A stretch of DNA of 40,706 nt from RUG11867 sp964553435. GTDB taxonomy: Bacteria; Bacillota_I; Bacilli_A; RF39; UBA660. Within the stretch, counting starts at the first letter, position 1; every line of letters starts with the position of its first letter. The position numbers were made by a program, and so were the translations under genes. Under the pieces are notes generated by a model. It was given only the letters and a program-made list of their open reading frames with translations. It was not told where the DNA came from and made no database searches. The stretch lies in assembly GCA_964553435.1 (NCBI GenBank), contig CAZKKM010000001.1:1-40706 (forward strand), given 5' to 3'. Below, in pieces: positions 9,120 to 15,685 of this stretch.

Positions 9120-9692
9120 CTATTCCTCTTCTTCGATGATGCCGCTGACGATTATATCGTAGGTATTGCCATCCTTGTTCGCAATTGGTAATGAAATTTG
9201 TACGGCATCGATTTTGGAAGTTTCAAGTTTGTCTACACTTATGAACATATCCGTATTGAGAACCGCCGAACTAGGCAACTCCCTCACGATGTTCGTAAGT
9301 CTTTCGGCACTCGACAAATTTTTATCTTCCAAAACACTCGTATCGTAAGTATAACTGACATAATAATCGTTGCCCAACTCGTAAACTTTCAAAACTTTTT
9401 TGATGTTCTCCGACAACTTTGTCGGCCTATACTCTTTGAAAGTTATGATTAGACTTGCATAATTGTTCACCCCTGCTTTGTATTCTACATTTTTTAATCC
9501 GTAAGTCTCTATGTCATCTCCGATAGCTTTTATGAACGTCGACGAGATAGTACCGAAATCTGTTTCTGTTTTACTCAAAATATAAGTCGATCTGATCTGC
9601 AAAAACAGATTGATTAAAAATATCAAGACTATCGAAATCAAAGCGAGAGATACGATTATTTCGATGATTGTAACTCCTCTTTTTTTCATCAT
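9120..9692 (-). CDS. pseudopilin, GspJ/PilW-like minor subunit
   Basis: 190 residues. It begins with tandem ATG codons and a prepilin signal KKRGVTIIE (Gly-1, Val+1, Glu+5), followed by a hydrophobic helix to about residue 30. The head domain is about 160 residues, within the usual range for minor pseudopilins. The first ATG overlaps the stop of the upstream pseudopilin gene as ATGA, so translation is probably coupled. The long first helix and the position after another pseudopilin fit a GspJ/PilW-like minor subunit, but assignment to a particular subclass is tentative. Confidence 0.85.
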   Translation of the reverse strand: MMKKRGVTIIEIIVSLALISIVLIFLINLFLQIRSTYILSKTETDFGTISSTFIKAIGDDIETYGLKNVEYKAGVNNYASLIITFKEYRPTKLSENIKKVLKVYELGNDYYVSYTYDTSVLEDKNLSSAERLTNIVRELPSSAVLNTDMFISVDKLETSKIDAVQISLPIANKDGNTYDIIVSGIIEEEE

Positions 9693-10204
9693 TCTTCCCT
9701 ACTTCCGAACCGCAAACTGGCATATTCATAATGTTCTCTATCGGTCTCGTACATGACGACGAGTCGATAAACGAGATTGGGCATCTCTCCTATATCTAAA
9801 TGTCTAATATAACTCTGAGTCGTCGCTTCCAACTCGGAATAGTTTCCTATTGCCACACTATCGGCATCCCATTGAGTAATATAAATGGCCTGTACATTCA
9901 AGAACCTGAATAATTCATATCCTTCGGTATTCACATCGATACAGCTTTTGTATTGTGACAAATTGTTGCTACAATACACTCCGTAAACTTTTCCATCGAA
10001 GAGAGATGCCACGTCGATTTTTGGCTCCAAATATTTTCTCACTACACTGGTCTTGTAAATGTATTCTGTATTGTCGAAATTCGACTTCTTTTTGACACTT
10101 ACGAGCAAACTGTTATAAGACGCATAGAGAACGACCAATATGACACAAAGCACGGTTATGACCACTATCGTCTCCATCAAAACAAAGGCTCTTTTCTTCT
10201 TCAT
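9689..10204 (-). CDS. pseudopilin with Ala at the cleavage site
   Basis: 171 residues from the ATG at 10204. I chose this start because GAGGTGG lies 5 nt upstream and because the ATG overlaps the preceding stop as ATGA; an upstream in-frame start at 10225 is less likely. The signal is KKKRAFVLMET, so Ala replaces Gly at -1 while Phe+1 and Glu+5 are kept; Ala at -1 is tolerated by some prepilin peptidases. The hydrophobic helix runs to about residue 30. The head contains two cysteines (YCSNN and KSCID) that could form a disulfide loop. It is the second gene of the operon and is coupled to the genes on both sides. Confidence 0.83.
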   Translation of the reverse strand: MKKKRAFVLMETIVVITVLCVILVVLYASYNSLLVSVKKKSNFDNTEYIYKTSVVRKYLEPKIDVASLFDGKVYGVYCSNNLSQYKSCIDVNTEGYELFRFLNVQAIYITQWDADSVAIGNYSELEATTQSYIRHLDIGEMPNLVYRLVVMYETDREHYEYASLRFGSREE

Positions 10205-11115
10205 TTTGACCACCTCACATTGCATTTGATGTCATCCGTGATATCTTCCAATTTTACAGTTGCCACATATCGACCACTTTCCTCGTCGAGAGTCGTTTCC
10301 AATTCCTTATTATTTATGTCCATCCAATTTCCGTGTTGACTCTCACAAGTTAGAAATGCTTTCACATAATCTTGAGAACCAGCTACATCGACTTCGTATT
10401 CATCTTCACCATAATGATTCTCGACGATGTAACTTATCGTCCCGTCGAAATAATCGATAAATTCATCCAACCATTCGGCCGTCGGCACATCGCCTTTTTC
10501 ATAATGATCCGTCAAGTTTATGAGCATGATATTCGTAATATATACTGAATCCATATAAGGTTCAACACTTTGTCCAATCTTAAAAGGTGTCAATTCTCTT
10601 GAATCTTCAGCTACAAAATTGCTCGATACTCGTTTCATGCCTTCTTGCTTACCGAGTTCTAATCTTCCATTATTGACTTCTACCACTACCTCGTCTTCGA
10701 AAGATTTCGCATATTCTACACTCATATAATAAGTTCTTCCTTCGAGAATGGGAACATTTTGAAATATATATGAAGAAGGGTTCCCATTCGTCATATTCAA
10801 TCTCTTCGACAATCCGTCTTTGATTGCTGCGATTTCTCCGACTGAAGTCCACCAATCGGCAATTTCTTCATCGAAGTTGCCATTTTGCACCAAATTGGTA
10901 ATCGAGTGTCCTCTTTTGATCTCGGAATTATTGGAGACGATCGTGATTCTATATTTATTCGTATTTAAGACGGAAGCAGCATTTTCGTTGAAACGTTCGA
11001 GAACCAATTTGTTGGCTACATAGTTTCGTATTAGACCGGCCAATACAGCTAAAAAAACTAAAAAGAAAGAATATATTAACGAAGTGGCGACGAATCCTCT
11101 TTTCTTTTTTTTCAT
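10201..11115 (-). CDS. pilin-like protein lacking Glu5, with a jelly-roll-like domain
   Basis: 304 residues from the ATG at 11115 (AGGA 9 nt upstream; the in-frame TTG at 11139 would lie almost on the promoter). The N-terminus is KKKKRGFVATSLIYSFFLVF: a prepilin-like Gly/Phe junction and hydrophobic helix, but Ser at +5 instead of Glu. Residues about 75-190 (ITNLVQNGNF, WW, then IFQNVPILEGRTYYMSVEY) have the pattern of a carbohydrate-binding jelly roll. In type II secretion the tip pseudopilin GspK also lacks Glu5, so a tip role is plausible. It is the first gene of the operon and has a broken paralogue just upstream (11236-12071). Confidence 0.8.
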   Translation of the reverse strand: MKKKKRGFVATSLIYSFFLVFLAVLAGLIRNYVANKLVLERFNENAASVLNTNKYRITIVSNNSEIKRGHSITNLVQNGNFDEEIADWWTSVGEIAAIKDGLSKRLNMTNGNPSSYIFQNVPILEGRTYYMSVEYAKSFEDEVVVEVNNGRLELGKQEGMKRVSSNFVAEDSRELTPFKIGQSVEPYMDSVYITNIMLINLTDHYEKGDVPTAEWLDEFIDYFDGTISYIVENHYGEDEYEVDVAGSQDYVKAFLTCESQHGNWMDINNKELETTLDEESGRYVATVKLEDITDDIKCNVRWSK

Positions 11116-11141
11116 TGCAACCAGTCCTATTCTTATCAAGA

Positions 11142-11170
11142 ATTATAGCACACTATCTTAAAAAAGTACA
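11142..11170 (-). promoter_or_regulatory. extended -10 promoter of the pilin operon
   Basis: Minus strand: TGCTATAAT (extended -10; TATAAT at 11142-11147) with a weak -35, TGTACT (11165-11170), at 17 nt. The paralogue upstream has the same design (TGTTATAAT, weak -35) and a very similar leader, TAAGAATAGGA. Confidence 0.7.
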
Positions 11171-11203
11171 TATCTACCCGACCAATAAATAAATTAAAGA
11201 TTT

Positions 11204-11232
11204 CAAAAAAAAAGAACGAAAGAGTTCTTTCG
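11204..11232 (-). terminator. terminator after the decayed pilin-like gene
   Basis: CGAAAG (11217-11222) / CTTTCG (11227-11232) with a 4-nt loop; on the minus strand it is followed by TTC and nine T. It separates the pseudogene from the live operon promoter. Confidence 0.75.
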
Positions 11233-11235
11233 ATT

Positions 11236-12071
11236 CTAATTTATTTCGATAAAACGATCAGTCTTATACATCACTCCGTTTTCTAAAACGTAGATGAAGT
11301 ATTTATCTTTCGATAGATCCGTTGCAAATTTTCTTTTTCCAGTTTTTCATTTTTCTTTGAGTGTATAAACGGCCCCTTCTTTCTCTTCGTTTAAAAGAAT
11401 TAATTTTGCTTCATCGTCACTCATGAATAGAACATTGTGTTCTATGACACCCTTAGAATATCCGAATTCGTAAGGTACACTCGCCTCCGACTTGTTTATC
11501 ATCGACAAAATTTCTCCTGTCACACTCTCTTTTTTAGCAGGCTCCATCGTGGTGAATGCACCAGGTAATTTGAAATTGAATTCACAATTGCCAAAAATCG
11601 TCTTATCGACTGTGCCGGTCGCCCAATCGACATCCATATCGAGAACGATTTCCTCACCTCTTTTTTCGATCACTTTCGAATAGAGATGCTCATAATCGTC
11701 GATATTTCCGCTTCTCGATCTATCCAATCCCTTGAGTTACCTTCCGAACAAAATTATTTCGTCGTTTTCTGAAACTATCGTATAATCAGCTAAAGCAGCA
11801 TCTCCAAATACATTCCAAAAATCCAGATTTGGCTAAAATCTCCATTTGAAATCAAATTGGTCATCGTCATTCCGTTTTTTATGTTCGCATTGCGAGAATA
11901 TATTGTGACTTTATATGAACTGGTATTCAGTTCCTCTTGAACTTTACTGTTGAATCTATCCAAGATGGTCTTGTTGGCTATAAAACTTTGAAGAAGTACG
12001 GCGACAATCGAAATGAAAGCTAAGAAAAATGAATAAATCAAAGATGTCGCAATAAAACCTTTTTTCTCCAT
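11236..12071 (-). pseudogene. decayed paralogue of the Glu5-less pilin-like gene
   Basis: The ATG at 12071 opens with EKKGFIATSLIYSFFLAF, nearly the same signal as in the gene at 10201-11115, and the frame stays parallel to it up to TNLISNGDF. A one-base shift near the five-A run at 11817-11821 then moves the frame, and the N-terminal piece ends at 11790. The correct frame goes on as WNVFGDAALADY, hits TAA at 11737-11739, resumes through about 126 codons, hits TGA at 11347-11349, and runs 36 more codons to TAG at 11236-11238. Promoter and terminator are intact. One shift plus two stops points to true decay, not a single sequencing error. The C-terminal half does not resemble the live paralogue. 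Confidence 0.78.
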
Positions 12072-12096
12072 GTTATCAATCCTATTCTTATAAAGA

Positions 12097-12125
12097 ATTA
12101 TAACATACAACCATTAAAACGTATA
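12097..12125 (-). promoter_or_regulatory. extended -10 promoter of the pseudogene
   Basis: Minus strand: TGTTATAAT (TATAAT 12097-12102) with a weak -35, TATACG (12120-12125), at 17 nt. Same layout as the promoter at 11142-11170. Confidence 0.6.
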
Positions 12126-12163
12126 TAAAAAGAAAGATAAATGAACCAAAGAAAAAAGGCCTT

Positions 12164-12185
12164 AAAAAAACCGAGTTTCACTCGA
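12164..12185 (-). terminator. terminator of the NPKTG protein gene
   Basis: CGAGT/ACTCG stem (12172-12176 / 12180-12184, 3-nt loop, one extra T-G pair) followed on the minus strand by seven T. It starts 5 nt after the stop codon. Confidence 0.75.
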
Positions 12186-12189
12186 CTTT

Positions 12190-13530
12190 TTATAATTTCT
12201 TAAACAAATTTCTTCGCCTCAAATAGTACACTCCTCCTGCACTTGCACCTATAGTACACAAAGCTGCCAAACCGAATGACAGCACTCCAGTCTTCGGATT
12301 ATCTATGATAGTTCTTTCGACTATAGAATAATTTGCTCTTCGCTGATTCGGTACAGAACCGTCTGTGTTCGGTATGACTCGAGATACCTTTGCGATAAAA
12401 TTTCCTAATTGATCGGTCGAAAAATCTTCTACGACATATCCTATTTCCTTTTCGGAGTTTCCAACTGTCGATTCTTTGATGCCGGTCGTACCATCTCTGT
12501 ATTTTTCGATTATTTTGATCGGCACCTCGTCTAGCGGAGTTCCCTTGATGACGGGTTTTCCATTGTTGATTACCACTTCAAAATCCATGACATCTTTGCT
12601 GTCGTCAATTTTGTTGTCATCTTTTACGGAATAATTTGGTTTCTTTGCATCGGGTGTACTTCCATCTGGGTTTAAAGTTGTCTTCGTGACGGTAGCGGTT
12701 TTATTATCTCCTTCTTCATTTGGGTCCAAATCTTCAACTTTATAACCTATTTCTTTTTCGCTATCGGCAACATTCGAATATTTATCCTTTCGCGTCCCAT
12801 CACAATATATCTCCGTAATCTTGATAGGTATTTTATTTAGTGGTGTACCCTTGATTATCGGTTGGCCATTGTTTATTAATACGATAAAATCTACAACTTC
12901 ATCCGGATCACATGTATCGGGTTTGTTGAAATTGACTTCGATGATCAAACTTCCATCGTTATCTGTTATCCACTTAATGAAGTTCGGATGATTGATATCC
13001 ATAGATATACTTCTTATGAAACCTGCGCGAACATTATCTTCGACATTATCTTTAGTATAATCGATCGGTAAGATTACCGCCGACAAACCATCCTTTTCCA
13101 AAGTGAATGTATCGATATGTGAAGTATCTCCTACTTGCACACCTTGCACACTGTTTACCGTCTCTTCGTCATACATTGCATCGATTGCCGCGACCAGAAA
13201 GGAGATGTTGAAATTTTCGAAGGCAACTTCCAACAACTCCTGTTGATTTAGAACACTCTCGCGATTGCTCGTAAACGAATATACTCCATTGGCATATGCA
13301 AATCTCGAAGTATAAGTTGTCCCGGCGATGGTACTCTTTATTATCGTCTCCGTATCGGTCGTTTCGAACTCGAAAGACGTTCCAGCCGGAGCTGGGCTGA
13401 CCCAAACTTCCTTCATACGAGTCAAACTTGCCTCGACGTCGGCCTTAGTATAATCTCGAGCATAGACACTATTCATCGAAAAAAACCACAGTGCCAAAGC
13501 AGTTAAAATAAAAGAACATATTTTCTTCAT
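12190..13530 (-). CDS. cell-wall-anchored protein with NPKTG sorting signal
   Basis: 446 residues. It has a Sec signal peptide (1-24, cleavage near VYA-RD), a unique N-terminal domain (25-205), then two tandem repeats of about 95 residues (about 213-300 and 314-405) marked by INNGxPxIKGTPL, SEKEIGY.VED and NPDGS/NTDGS. The tail has NPKTG (411-415), a hydrophobic stretch and a basic end (RRRNLFKKL). That is the layout of a sortase substrate; NPKTG-type motifs are usually handled by class B-like sortases. The only sortase homologue nearby (17322-18140) lacks its catalytic residues, so anchoring would need an enzyme encoded elsewhere. A related repeat also occurs in the Flg_new prepilin. The ATG follows AAGGGTG. 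Confidence 0.87.
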   Translation of the reverse strand: MKKICSFILTALALWFFSMNSVYARDYTKADVEASLTRMKEVWVSPAPAGTSFEFETTDTETIIKSTIAGTTYTSRFAYANGVYSFTSNRESVLNQQELLEVAFENFNISFLVAAIDAMYDEETVNSVQGVQVGDTSHIDTFTLEKDGLSAVILPIDYTKDNVEDNVRAGFIRSISMDINHPNFIKWITDNDGSLIIEVNFNKPDTCDPDEVVDFIVLINNGQPIIKGTPLNKIPIKITEIYCDGTRKDKYSNVADSEKEIGYKVEDLDPNEEGDNKTATVTKTTLNPDGSTPDAKKPNYSVKDDNKIDDSKDVMDFEVVINNGKPVIKGTPLDEVPIKIIEKYRDGTTGIKESTVGNSEKEIGYVVEDFSTDQLGNFIAKVSRVIPNTDGSVPNQRRANYSIVERTIIDNPKTGVLSFGLAALCTIGASAGGVYYLRRRNLFKKL

Positions 13531-13557
13531 ATATACACACCCTTATTCTCTACAATT

Positions 13558-13586
13558 AGTATAGCCAAAATTGTCGAATTTATCAA
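13558..13586 (-). promoter_or_regulatory. sigma-A promoter of the NPKTG protein gene
   Basis: Minus strand: TTGATA (13581-13586), 17 nt, TATACT (13558-13563). It starts about 30 nt before the ATG. Confidence 0.75.
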
Positions 13587-13660
13587 GCAGAGAGATATAT
13601 TGTTTTACACAAATCGTCAAAAAAAGACAATATATTGACATAAATTGCCGTTCGTTGCCT

Positions 13661-14923
13661 TTATTTTTCTTCGAAAGGGACGTGTGTCGTATGTAAAAGC
13701 TTCGATGCTAAGTCGCTTCCCGGATTGAGAAGATAAGATTTATATAGCTCTTTCACACATTCGTTATCATAAGGATACATATCCGCATTCATTTGTTCGC
13801 CGAGACTCTCACTTCTCTTAGCACGTCTCGCATCGGCTTCTTGTTTGGCGACTAAAGGTTGACCTCCTCCACCGACACATCCGCCGGGGCAATTCATGAC
13901 TTCGACAAAATCGTACTTATCTACATTTGGCAAAAGTTTCTCTAAATTGGCCAATCCGTATACGACCGCTACATTGATGATTTTCTCGCCCATTTTGAAC
14001 GATGCTTCACTGATAGGCCCCGATATATCGAGACGGTATCGTCCTTCTTCACAAGGCTTTCCTGTAACGAAACGATGTACCTGTGACAAGGCTGCCTCCA
14101 TGACTCCTCCGCTTCGTCCGAATAACAAACCCGACTTACTGCCATGCCCCATCAAAATATCCATATCGACATGTTTGAGATTAGCCAAATCTAGGTTTTG
14201 TTCCTTTATCATATGGGAAAGTTCACGGGTAGTTATCACATAATCGGTGTCTCCTTCCAAAATTTCCCATTTCTTAGCAGTACACGGCGCTACAACTACA
14301 CTTATGATATCTTCATCTATTTCATTCATCTCCTTAAAATACGATTTGATGAGCGAACTCATGATGCCAATGGGACTTTTCGTCGTCGAAATGTTAGGTA
14401 TCAATTCCGGATGCATCATCCGCACATACTTTACCCATGCCGGACAGCAACTTGTAAACATCGGTAAACTTCCTCCGTCTTTGATTCTGTTTAAAAGCTC
14501 AGTGGCTTCTTCCATGATAGTGACATCTGCTCCAAATGTCACATCGAAAACATAAGAAAAACCCATTTTCTTCAAAATCGCAGGGAGTATATCTTCCATC
14601 GATGAACCGACTTCTCTGCCTAATTCTTCACCTAAAGCAACTCTCACAGCAGGAGCGAGCGATATGGTCACTATTTTATCGGTATCATTGATTAAATCTA
14701 AAACTTTTTTATAATCGTATTTTTCTTTGAGAGCTCCCATCGGACATGCTAATATACATTGTCCACAGTAAACACAAGTCTTGCCGTCATCGATTCTGCA
14801 TTGCTTATCCATTCCAACATCATTGACACATGTGTTTAGACAAACTCCACAATTTATACACTTTTCCTCTATCCTTTGGACTGCAGGATTGTCTACATCT
14901 ATTTTTACTCTATTTTCACTCAC
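13661..14923 (-). CDS. [FeFe]-hydrogenase-like protein with two ferredoxin clusters
   Basis: 420 residues from a GTG at 14923. I chose this start because AAGGTGG lies 8 nt upstream and because the -10 box at 14952-14957 rules out a longer form. Two [4Fe-4S] motifs (CINCGVCLNTC, residues 22-32; CVYCGQCILAC, 50-60) precede the H-cluster domain. Motif L1 is TSCCPAW (157-163), L2 is APCTAKKWE (212-220) and L3 is VMNCPGGCVGGGGQP. All four cluster cysteines (C160, C214, C345, C349) and the proton-relay cysteine C159 are present. L2 has Ala in place of the usual Met, and L3 has Asn in place of the usual Ala before CPGGC. It probably uses or forms H2 with ferredoxin; a sensory role is possible. No HydE, HydF or HydG maturase genes are in the window. 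Confidence 0.9.
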   Translation of the reverse strand: MSENRVKIDVDNPAVQRIEEKCINCGVCLNTCVNDVGMDKQCRIDDGKTCVYCGQCILACPMGALKEKYDYKKVLDLINDTDKIVTISLAPAVRVALGEELGREVGSSMEDILPAILKKMGFSYVFDVTFGADVTIMEEATELLNRIKDGGSLPMFTSCCPAWVKYVRMMHPELIPNISTTKSPIGIMSSLIKSYFKEMNEIDEDIISVVVAPCTAKKWEILEGDTDYVITTRELSHMIKEQNLDLANLKHVDMDILMGHGSKSGLLFGRSGGVMEAALSQVHRFVTGKPCEEGRYRLDISGPISEASFKMGEKIINVAVVYGLANLEKLLPNVDKYDFVEVMNCPGGCVGGGGQPLVAKQEADARRAKRSESLGEQMNADMYPYDNECVKELYKSYLLNPGSDLASKLLHTTHVPFEEK

Positions 14924-14951
14924 TTTATCTACCACCTTACTACTTATCATC

Positions 14952-14980
14952 ATTGTACCACAAAATTCTTCTATTTTCAA
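14952..14980 (-). promoter_or_regulatory. sigma-A promoter of the hydrogenase gene
   Basis: Minus strand: TTGAAA (14975-14980), 17 nt, TGGTACAAT (-10 TACAAT at 14952-14957 with extended TG). Transcription would start near 14945, 22 nt before the GTG. Confidence 0.72.
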
Positions 14981-15021
14981 AAAAAGAAAAATGCCAAAAA
15001 TTCCTTTTAGATAGGGCATTT
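14976..15021 (-). terminator. terminator between the small-RNA locus and the hydrogenase gene
   Basis: AAATGCC (14989-14995) / GGCATTT (15015-15021), with a long loop, followed on the minus strand by TTTCTTTTTTT. It would stop minus-strand transcripts coming from the 15.0-15.7 kb locus. Its T-run overlaps the -35 box of the hydrogenase promoter. Confidence 0.5.
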
Positions 15022-15048
15022 GACAAAGATTATAGATTGTGATTTAAT
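15020..15048 (+). promoter_or_regulatory. promoter of peptide mRNA, copy 1
   Basis: TTGACA (15020-15025), 17 nt, TTTAAT (15043-15048) with an extended TGA. The predicted start near 15055 lies at the first base of the foldable leader. Confidence 0.78.
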
Positions 15049-15054
15049 GACATT

Positions 15055-15153
15055 AGAACGCAAGAACCGGTCAGCCGTTTCTCCATTTCAAAACCGACTT
15101 AGGGGGGTTATATCAACAACGTTATTCACAAATGAAATGGAGGCATATATTAT
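15055..15153 (+). promoter_or_regulatory. foldable 5' leader of peptide mRNA, copy 1
   Basis: CTCCATTTC (15081-15089) is perfectly complementary to GAAATGGAG (15134-15142), which contains most of the GGAGG ribosome-binding site (15139-15143). The leader also pairs with the end of its own message: GAACGCA (15056-15062) with TGCGTTC (15315-15321) and CGTTTCTCC (15076-15084) with GGAGAAACG (15292-15300). CTCC at 15081-15084 cannot be in both helices at once, so two exclusive folds are possible. The regulatory reading is inference; the complementarity is exact. Confidence 0.65.
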
Positions 15154-15234
15154 ATGAAAATAAACATCAATTTTGACAGTTTAATGCGACTACTTTTAGT
15201 GGCCACCATAATATACTTGGTTATCTTTAGATAA
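15154..15234 (+). CDS. 26-residue hydrophobic peptide, putative type I toxin, copy 1
   Basis: The ATG at 15154 follows GGAGG by 10 nt and encodes 26 residues. A short polar start, MKINI-NFDS, is followed by a hydrophobic segment, LLLVATIIYLVIF, and a final Arg. The second copy at 15508-15588 differs at four bases giving two conservative changes (Ile5 to Val, Met11 to Ile) and a silent Lys codon, which supports translation. The peptide would span or sit in the membrane. Size, sequence type and the convergent antisense RNA fit type I toxins of the TxpA/Fst/BsrG kind, but I do not recognise a named family. It could instead be a small regulatory membrane peptide. Confidence 0.65.
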   Translation: MKININFDSLMRLLLVATIIYLVIFR

Positions 15235-15235
15235 C

Positions 15236-15325
15236 TAAAACGGCACGACTGGAAACCCTGAGGTATCTTTGTCGTGCCGGTCTACAAAACCGGAGAAACG
15301 CGACTGGATAGTCCTGCGTTCTCTT
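15236..15325 (-). ncRNA. predicted antisense RNA, copy 1
   Basis: Homologous to the antisense RNA of copy 2. A TATAAT box is at 15332-15337 on the minus strand; the -35 position would fall in the N gap. The RNA would cover the 3' part of the peptide message and end at the hairpin CGGCACGAC/GTCGTGCCG (15241-15249 / 15271-15279) followed by TTTTAGTT. Confidence 0.5.
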
Positions 15326-15351
15326 AAAATGATTATATTACTTTTTTATAT

Positions 15352-15451
15352 NNNNNNNNNNNNNNNNNNNNNNNNNNNNNNNNNNNNNNNNNNNNNNNNN
15401 NNNNNNNNNNNNNNNNNNNNNNNNNNNNNNNNNNNNNNNNNNNNNNNNNNN
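15352..15451. other. assembly gap of 100 N
   Basis: Exactly 100 undetermined bases between two near-identical copies. A fixed-size filler suggests that the true length is unknown and that further repeat copies may have collapsed here. Confidence 0.95.
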
Positions 15452-15470
15452 TTCCTTTTAGATAGGGCAT

Positions 15471-15499
15471 TTGACAAAGATTATAGATTGTGATTTAAT
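15471..15499 (+). promoter_or_regulatory. promoter of peptide mRNA, copy 2
   Basis: TTGACA (15471-15476), 17 nt, TTTAAT (15494-15499), identical to copy 1. The predicted start near 15506 is only about 2 nt before the ATG, so the message would be leaderless. Confidence 0.72.
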
Positions 15500-15507
15500 G
15501 ACATTAT

Positions 15508-15588
15508 ATGAAGATAAACGTCAATTTTGACAGTTTAATACGACTACTTTTAGTGGCCACCATAATATACTTGGTTATCTTTAGATAA
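15508..15588 (+). CDS. 26-residue hydrophobic peptide, putative type I toxin, copy 2
   Basis: Same frame, length and hydrophobic core as the peptide at 15154-15234, with Val5 and Ile11. There is no ribosome-binding site: the ATG sits 8 nt after the -10 box. The copy is either translated from a leaderless message or has been silenced by loss of the leader. The peptide frame is intact, while the 3' antisense region is unchanged from copy 1. Confidence 0.55.
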   Translation: MKINVNFDSLIRLLLVATIIYLVIFR

Positions 15589-15589
15589 C

Positions 15590-15679
15590 TAAAACGGCAC
15601 GACTGGAAACCCTGAGGTATCTTTGTCGTGCCGGTCTACAAAACCGGAGAAACGCGACTGGATAGTCCTGCGTTCTCTT
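15590..15679 (-). ncRNA. predicted antisense RNA (antitoxin-like), copy 2
   Basis: About 90 nt on the minus strand. It would start near 15679 with AGAGAACGCAGG, form an ACGC-GACT hairpin, and end at a 9-bp terminator stem CGGCACGAC (15595-15603) / GTCGTGCCG (15625-15633) followed by TTTTAGTT. It is complementary to the 3' untranslated part of the peptide message, as RatA is to txpA mRNA. Its 5' part resembles the leader of copy 1 (GAACGCA and CGTTTCTCC blocks), so leader and antisense RNA would compete for the same target. Supported by promoter, terminator and position, not by expression data. Confidence 0.62.
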
Positions 15680-15685
15680 AAAATG

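Larger units (their letters stand above)
15001..15351 (+). repeat. peptide/antisense unit, copy 1 (long form)
   Basis: Bases 15001-15054 and 15153-15351 recur almost exactly in copy 2 (15452-15705). Copy 1 also holds a 99-nt block (about 15055-15153) absent from copy 2 and bounded by ATTA at both ends. The few differences within the peptide reading frame are synonymous or conservative. The copy runs straight into the N gap. Confidence 0.9.

Noticed and set aside
11347..11349. TGA read as Trp or selenocysteine in the pilin-like pseudogene
   Set aside because: TGA is a normal stop in several genes here, including coupled ATGA overlaps, and the same frame also has a TAA and a frameshift.
14924..15019. 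N-terminal extension of the hydrogenase to 15019
   Set aside because: The promoter at 14952-14980 lies within it and the GTG at 14923 has a good ribosome-binding site.
15055..15325. Inverted blocks GAACGCA and CGTTTCTCC read as terminal repeats of a small mobile element
   Set aside because: Copy 2 lacks the left block, no target-site duplication is seen, and the blocks coincide with the start of the message and of the antisense RNA, which explains them better.
15269..15493. A 74-codon open frame crossing the N gap on the plus strand
   Set aside because: It runs through 100 undetermined bases and overlaps the structured 3' region; its two ends are only repeat sequence.
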